NCBI GenBank assembly: GCA_022393335.1
Contig: JAJEKB010021746.1
Coordinates: 282,093-346,092 of the forward strand
Length of the DNA stretch: 64,000 bases
Direction of reading: 5' to 3'
From: Macrotrachela quadricornifera
Taxonomy: Eukaryota; Rotifera; Eurotatoria; Philodinida; Philodinidae
Made by a program: the position numbers and the translations under genes. Positions 59,369 through 64,000 of this stretch are shown here, one piece after another. Numbering within the stretch: the stretch's first letter is position 1; each line of letters begins with the position of its first letter. The notes under the pieces are model-generated. The model had not been told where the DNA came from, did no database searches, and saw nothing but the letters and a program-made list of their open reading frames with translations.

Positions 59369-59762
59369 ACCTAGTGGATCGCTTCGATCCACGCCACTTG
59401 TTTTTATTAGAATTCATCTAACAGATGATTAACTTGATTTCTATTGATATATATCCCGCATATTAATATGTTCAATGATCAGAAAAGAATATCAAAAAAA
59501 AACAAAAGCATTCTTGTCTAATGAGAATTAAAATTGGAAATTTAAACGTTTTCATCTTTGAGGATTTTCAATAGAATTCTTTTTAATATAATTAAATCAT
59601 CTTGATGGAATCCATTGTATTCTATGATGAGCACTAAAAATACTTCCGATTATAGCATTTATTATATCTATATCTTCATCCATGTTTAATTTGCAAAATA
59701 CATGGAGCTACTTTTATTTGAAATGTATTATCCAGAGCTTCCACTATACATCCATATCTGTC

Positions 59763-60436
59763 CTATGAAATATAACATTTTTCTCTTATATTGAATTCTT
59801 TATTTCGTAGTAAAGATAAATACGTACAAAAAGTAATTATCGTTTTCATTGTCTGTTTGATGCTATTGATTGAAGAATATAAGTAATTTTGCATTCCATC
59901 GACTCGTGCAGTCAATCTGAGAGTAATAAAAAATTGTCTTGGATTGGATTGCATTGCATCAATTCCTTCTGAATATACATTCTCATAAAATCCATCAAGA
60001 AAAGCAACACATCCACATTGACAATCATCGATCTTTCTTTCATGCGCACACTTCAAATATATAAATCTATACTCTCCATTAAAACAACTATTGACGATAC
60101 TTGCATGCTTTCTTCAATAGATTGTCAATATTCTCGTTTTATTCCACTTGATCAGAATTCTGCATAAAAACTAACAGTATTTTTAGAATTCAATCCACCA
60201 TTGACAACGAGAATATGAGCGAGTGCAAGCATACTATTTGTATCATCTATGCACACAGGAATATGTGAGCCTAATTCTGCTATACGCATATGTGATGTCT
60301 CAATATCATCACGTACAACTCCATAGTCATACCTTCTTCGTGCAGCTGAATATTCGTCAACATCAGTACCTAATTGACTACCAATCATATGACAGAGTAA
60401 AGCGCCTATACAATGATCTTCCATGAATATTGGCAT
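59763..60436 (-). pseudogene. ADP-ribosylglycohydrolase-like fragment
   Basis: The frame starting at 60436 reads DHCIGALLCHMIGSQLGTDVDE, like the N-terminal helix of ADP-ribosylglycohydrolases (DRxxGALLGxAxGDALG). After about 50 residues comes PVCIDDTNSMLALAHILVVNGGL, like their TDDT..ALALAESL metal-binding segment. The frame then stops at TGA after FYAEF, where the family usually continues with Trp, so TGG to TGA is likely. A second frame (59763-60056, KIDDCQCGCVAFLDGFYENVYSEGIDAM) may be a later part. The rest of the enzyme, including the second DD metal motif, was not found. Such enzymes remove ADP-ribose from proteins or dinitrogenase reductase. It is truncated and broken, hence probably a pseudogene. 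Confidence 0.5.
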
Positions 60437-60841
60437 TCTACTCTACTTACACAATATTCAATCAATTATCTAAAAAATTAATATCGTTCGAATTTTAACT
60501 ATTTAACAGTGAATAAGTACCATTTGAGACTTGAAATAGAAAAATTATGATGAAATTATTATCTCACAAATCATTAAAATTAATGGACAAGAATAACGTA
60601 TTCATTCTTTTATATACACATATTCGAGTCAATCTTTTCTTCATTCCATAAATAAAATATTTACTTCTTTTGTTCTGTTGATACGTGTTCTACAAAACAC
60701 ATTTCAATTTAATCCGTTTGTACCTCTAATAAAACTGAATCGGACGTTGATTCAAATTGAAATTGAAACTTACGGATCGTTGTCGTCAGAAGACACAAAC
60801 CATGAAGTGCGTTTCGATAGTAGTAGGAAGAGGAAGTGGTT

Positions 60842-61461
60842 CACCGACGTTTCCGCGCATGACACTACCGCGCGCGCCGCTTCCGCGCAAATGTAATTTT
60901 GCTCTTCTGTTTATGTTGGGTTAATGCTGGAAGAATCGTCTGAGATGCTAGAGGGGTCACCTGTGATATTGGCGAAATCACGTGAGATGCTAGAAGGATC
61001 ACGTGGATTACTACAGGAACCATCTGGAATGCTAGAGAAATCGTCTATGATTCTGGAGGAATCATTTGAGATGCTAGAGGCGCCACCAGGGATGCTAGAA
61101 TCATTACCAGAGATACTAGACGTATCACCTGGGATGCTAGATGGATCATCTGAGTTGCTGGATGAGCCATCTGGCATTCTACAAGCATGACCAATGGATG
61201 CGTTTAGTATCATAGTTGATGCATCTAGCGTCGCAGACAGTCCTCTAGCATTTCATGTGATGCCTCTTGCATTTCAGGTGATCTCTCTAGCATTCCAGGC
61301 GATCCTTCCAGTATCAGAGATGATCCCTGTAGCATCATAGGTGATTTCTATAGCAATTCAGGTGATTCCTCTAGCATTAGCTCAGCATGAACAGAAGAGA
61401 AAAAAATTCATTTGTGCGGAAATGTCGCGCGCGGCAGTGTTACTTCGCGGAAAAGTCGGTG
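60842..61461. mobile_element. GC-rich foldback with inverted minisatellite arms
   Basis: The outer arms (60842-60900 and about 61400-61461) are reverse complements: CACCGACGTTTCCGCG, ACACTACCGCGCGCG, TTCCGCGCAAATG against CATTTGTGCGGAAATG, CGCGCGCGGCAGTGTT, CGGAAAAGTCGGTG. Between them runs an array of units of about 24 bp, GGATGCTAGAnGGATCATCTGA, in one orientation (60924-61190), then in the opposite orientation (about 61235-61385, as TCTAGCATTTCAGGTGAT). So the whole 620 bp is one palindrome built of tandem repeats, as in Drosophila FB-type elements. The high-GC CpG-rich ends contrast with the AT-rich genome. Long frames across 60911-61213 on both strands come from the 24-bp period. Confidence 0.8.
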
Positions 61462-61914
61462 CGGAAATATCGTGCCACAAGAGGAAGTAGCTCATCGACA
61501 ACCTCTTTCAAGCAACGAGAAAAGTGTCTCAGTCATAATGACGCTTAGAATCTTCTAGGCCTCTCAAAATGATCCTACTAACGTAAGTTTAGCACTGAGA
61601 ATTGCAAGGTATAAGTTTTTAAATGACAGTTATTGACGTATGTTATTTTTGCTGTTGCTATTTTAGATTTGTTATAAGCTATGCGTATATATTTATATTC
61701 AAGATTTCAGAATACTCTAATCTTTACTTTATAACAGGTGGTGCATAAAAAATTGCGTTGTTAATGTTTTTTAAATTTCTCCTCTACTCTCCCCTTGATG
61801 AGATATAGTTTTTTATCAAAAGATAGCGCTTGAAAATTTCTATAAAATCATGCGTGATATAATCCAGAAACTGTTCAGATGTATCTGAAAAATGATGAAA
61901 AGTATCCAGAAGAT

Positions 61915-62115
61915 TCAATCCGACCTGTAGATTCGATCGTTTTTGGTCGGATTTCATCGGAATGTAACGGAAACATAATGAAATTCGGTCGAATTTGGCC
62001 GGATTTCAACCTGCTTTTGGCGCATTCCGGCAAAATTCGGGCCGGAATCCAGCTGATGGGAATCCGACAAAGATCATGCCGGATCCGATAGAAACTATAT
62101 AGATCTGACAGGATC
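61915..62115. repeat. Cluster of TCGGAT/CCGGAATC motifs
   Basis: About nine occurrences of (T/C)CGGA(T/A)(T/C) or its complement within 200 bp, e.g. GGTCGGATTTC, CATCGGAATG, GCCGGATTTC, CATTCCGG, GGCCGGAATCC, GGAATCCGAC, GCCGGATCCGAT and AGGATCCGATC, in both orientations and at irregular spacing. The local GC content is raised. The cluster could be a decayed short repeat array or a group of protein-binding sites. Confidence 0.4.
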
Positions 62116-63351
62116 CGATCACCCATGAATCTCCTGGGTAAAGACATACAAAAAGGTGTAAAAAATAACAGGTTGATATTATGATAATAAATGACGGCGC
62201 TTCGCATCCTATTTTTTCATCACTTTGATCTACGAAAAAACACATACACCACACGACGCAACGTGAAAAGCTCTACAATTTACACGAGACCGTTTATTTT
62301 ATAGTTGCACGTTTCATTCTCAAAAGGGACAACGTTTTGAGCGCTAAAATTTCGACTGGAAAATAAATTTTTTTTTGGTCAAAGATGAACTTTTTTATTT
62401 CATCTTTCTACATAATTACTTTTTGTAAGCTATGGAGTTTTTCACACTGCATCTTTTGGTACTTGTATGTTTTTAATGGAGCGAAATGATGAAAAAATAA
62501 GACACAAAGCACCCTCATTCATTTCGCTAACTTGTTATTTTTTACAGCTTTTTATGTTTTTATTTTTCATCTTTTTTCAGGTATATCTAAAAGAGTTTTC
62601 CGATTAGATATATATGATTTTATAGAGCAGTTCAAGCACTATGTTTTGGTAAAAAAGTGTTCTTAATTAATGTGATAATAGAGTAGAAATTTCAAAAATA
62701 CTGACAATGAAATTCTTTAGGCGTCACTCGATATTATATTTCAATCTGCTTTGTTCTCAGAAAAGCAATTCCATGTTTTGATGCGTTTTTAACGCATTTT
62801 TACGTAATAAAATGTGCGGTTACTAACGCGCCAAAATTCATTATTTTTAAATTTTTATCTGATTCGGCAGTAGATACTCATTTCATCTACGCTCCATCGT
62901 ATCGACATTACTATATGCTAAGTTAAAATGCCGCATGAAAATTTCCAAATAATAAACTTGCAAATGCACTATCAAGCTCACTTTTCTCTAAGTGATTCAA
63001 AACACCTGACGATATGCATAGCCAGAATGAAATCATACTAGTGGTAGCTTTCCCTCAACGTCACTCTCACTTTATATACACAAACATATGATTCAGACAT
63101 GACTCTTTTTCGTTATCTTTCATTCGTCGTATGACGATGTCTGGTTTTTTCTCTACCGTTATGTTTGTTTATTACACAACAGCTTTGAAATTCATTGCGT
63201 TTTTTATAAAGCATTCTGTGCACTCTTTTGCTTTACATTAATTGCTTCGTGCAGAACAAAATAAGAAGACAATAAGGACTTATATTGGTAATATAACTCT
63301 ACCTCTTGCAAACAACATTTTATATATATTAACTTTTTTGTAGAGAGAAAA
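62116..63351. other. Intergenic, upstream of the KCTD-type gene
   Basis: No gene was recognised. TTTTTTGTAG just before 63344 is a good 3' splice site, suggesting that a 5'-UTR intron ends there and that the transcription start is further upstream. Confidence 0.4.
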
Positions 63352-64000
63352 ATGGCGAGTTCTTTACAAAAACCTGATCTACTAGCAAAACAATGCGAGC
63401 AATTGTCTCAGATAGTTTCGAACTTCAACAAAACTATTGAAGATACAATTGCAACTGCTACAAATGATATGAATCAGCTTCTTACATTAATTAAACAGAA
63501 TATTGAAGAAACAGTGGTTATGGCAGCAAATGATTTAAATGAATGGGAACAATTAAAAATGAACTTATGCAAGACAAGACTTCAGGGAAAAGTACTGCTC
63601 GATGTTGGTGGACGTGAATTTGCAACAATGGTAGAAACATTGACCTGTGAGAAAGATACATTCTTTACAGCACTTTTCTCAAAACAATGGGACTTGGAGA
63701 AAGATGAGAAAGGACGAATATTTATTGATAGGAATGGAGATTTATTTGCGGAAATTTTAGATTATATGAGAAATCCCGATGAATTTATTTTGCCAGAAGA
63801 ACGTTTACGTAAACGTTTGATAAATGAAGCTAAGTTCTACAAACTGAAGTCTTTTTTGGAAATTTTAACAGAACCAGAAAGAAAAGAAGAAGAAAAAAGG
63901 ATCCAAGAAGAACAGCGCATAGCACAACTTTTTGATGGTGACACACTATTAAGTAAAGAACAAAAACAGAAACTGAACGAATTTTATGGCAAAAATGATC
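63352..64000 (+). CDS. KCTD-type BTB/T1-domain protein (partial)
   Basis: Opens with ATG at 63352 (MASSLQKPDLLAKQCEQL) and stays open to the window end, 216 codons so far. Residues 1-70 are amphipathic and probably coiled coil (two related stretches, NKTIEDTIATATNDMNQL and KQNIEETVVMAANDLNEW). Then comes the T1/BTB fold of potassium-channel tetramerisation proteins: LLDVGGREFATMVETL, TFFTALFS, GRIFIDRNGDLFAEILDYMRNP, EERLRKRLINEAKFYKL. A charged helix (PERKEEEKRIQEEQ) follows. KCTD proteins are mostly adaptors for CUL3 ubiquitin ligase or G-protein beta-gamma binding; no channel segment is seen in the visible part. The stop codon is outside the window. Confidence 0.85.
   Translation, partial: MASSLQKPDLLAKQCEQLSQIVSNFNKTIEDTIATATNDMNQLLTLIKQNIEETVVMAANDLNEWEQLKMNLCKTRLQGKVLLDVGGREFATMVETLTCEKDTFFTALFSKQWDLEKDEKGRIFIDRNGDLFAEILDYMRNPDEFILPEERLRKRLINEAKFYKLKSFLEILTEPERKEEEKRIQEEQRIAQLFDGDTLLSKEQKQKLNEFYGKND

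Noticed and set aside
60911..61213. Open frames on both strands with repeated SSIPG/EMLEGS peptides
   Set aside because: Produced by the 24-bp minisatellite of the foldback element; both strands are open at once, which is a sign of periodic DNA rather than coding.

Overview
The window is eukaryotic, very AT-rich (GC-richer patches stand out at once) and dense in short introns, mostly 45-100 bp, with standard GT..AG ends. The gene set points to a bdelloid rotifer: a TPR-linked arginine ADP-ribosyltransferase, a membrane-anchored NHL-repeat protein, tandem sigma-class GSTs, bacterial-type metabolic genes that have gained introns, and a Penelope-type hammerhead motif. The bdelloid assignment is inference; animal origin is secure from SDF4/Cab45, PHLDB/LL5, FEM1 and U6 snRNA. 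Layout: 1-1.3 kb holds copies of a dispersed repeat and two identical tRNA-Val(AAC) genes on the minus strand. 1.8-3.1 kb is a small MPS1/TTK-like kinase. 5.1-6.05 kb is a dead aspartate/glutamate-racemase-like gene. 8.2-13.3 kb is a 12-exon PHLDB (LL5) homologue. 16.8-17.8 kb (arrestin-like, plus) and 17.8-20.0 kb (unknown Ser/Asn-rich protein, minus) converge with 38 bp between stops. 21.4-23.2 kb has two sigma GSTs, the second broken by an assembly gap. 23.9-25.4 kb is a Golgi 2-O-sulfotransferase-like gene. 27.6-28.6 kb is a small secreted protein behind repeated CCAAT and heat-shock-element motifs. 29.0-31.98 kb is SDF4/Cab45 with a foldback element in an intron; 32.1-33.7 kb an SLC46-like transporter; 33.9-36.0 kb FEM1; 38.18-38.29 kb a hammerhead-ribozyme-like motif and hairpins; 38.7-41.2 kb a transmembrane NHL protein; 43.2-45.3 kb the ART-TPR protein. 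45.4-55.7 kb is almost gene-free, with two long foldback repeats and a U6 snRNA gene. 55.8-57.4 kb is an AAA+ ATPase, divergent from an isochorismatase-family pseudogene (57.9-58.9 kb). 59.0-62.1 kb is repeat-rich: a TIR-bounded element, an ADP-ribosylglycohydrolase-like fragment, a GC-rich foldback with an inverted minisatellite, and a motif cluster. A KCTD-type BTB/T1 gene starts at 63.35 kb and leaves the window. How the genes relate: there is no operon logic. Most are independent housekeeping or regulatory genes (spliceosomal U6, tRNA-Val, FEM1 ubiquitin-ligase receptor, Cab45 secretory calcium handling, LL5 cortical scaffold). Two themes recur. One is acquired or degenerating bacterial-type genes: racemase, isochorismatase and ADP-ribosylglycohydrolase fragments, each with an in-frame TGA. 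The other is non-autonomous mobile DNA, with at least five foldback or inverted-repeat structures plus the hammerhead motif, concentrated in the gene-poor second half. All splice structures are my reading of GT..AG sites with frame checks and have no transcript support.
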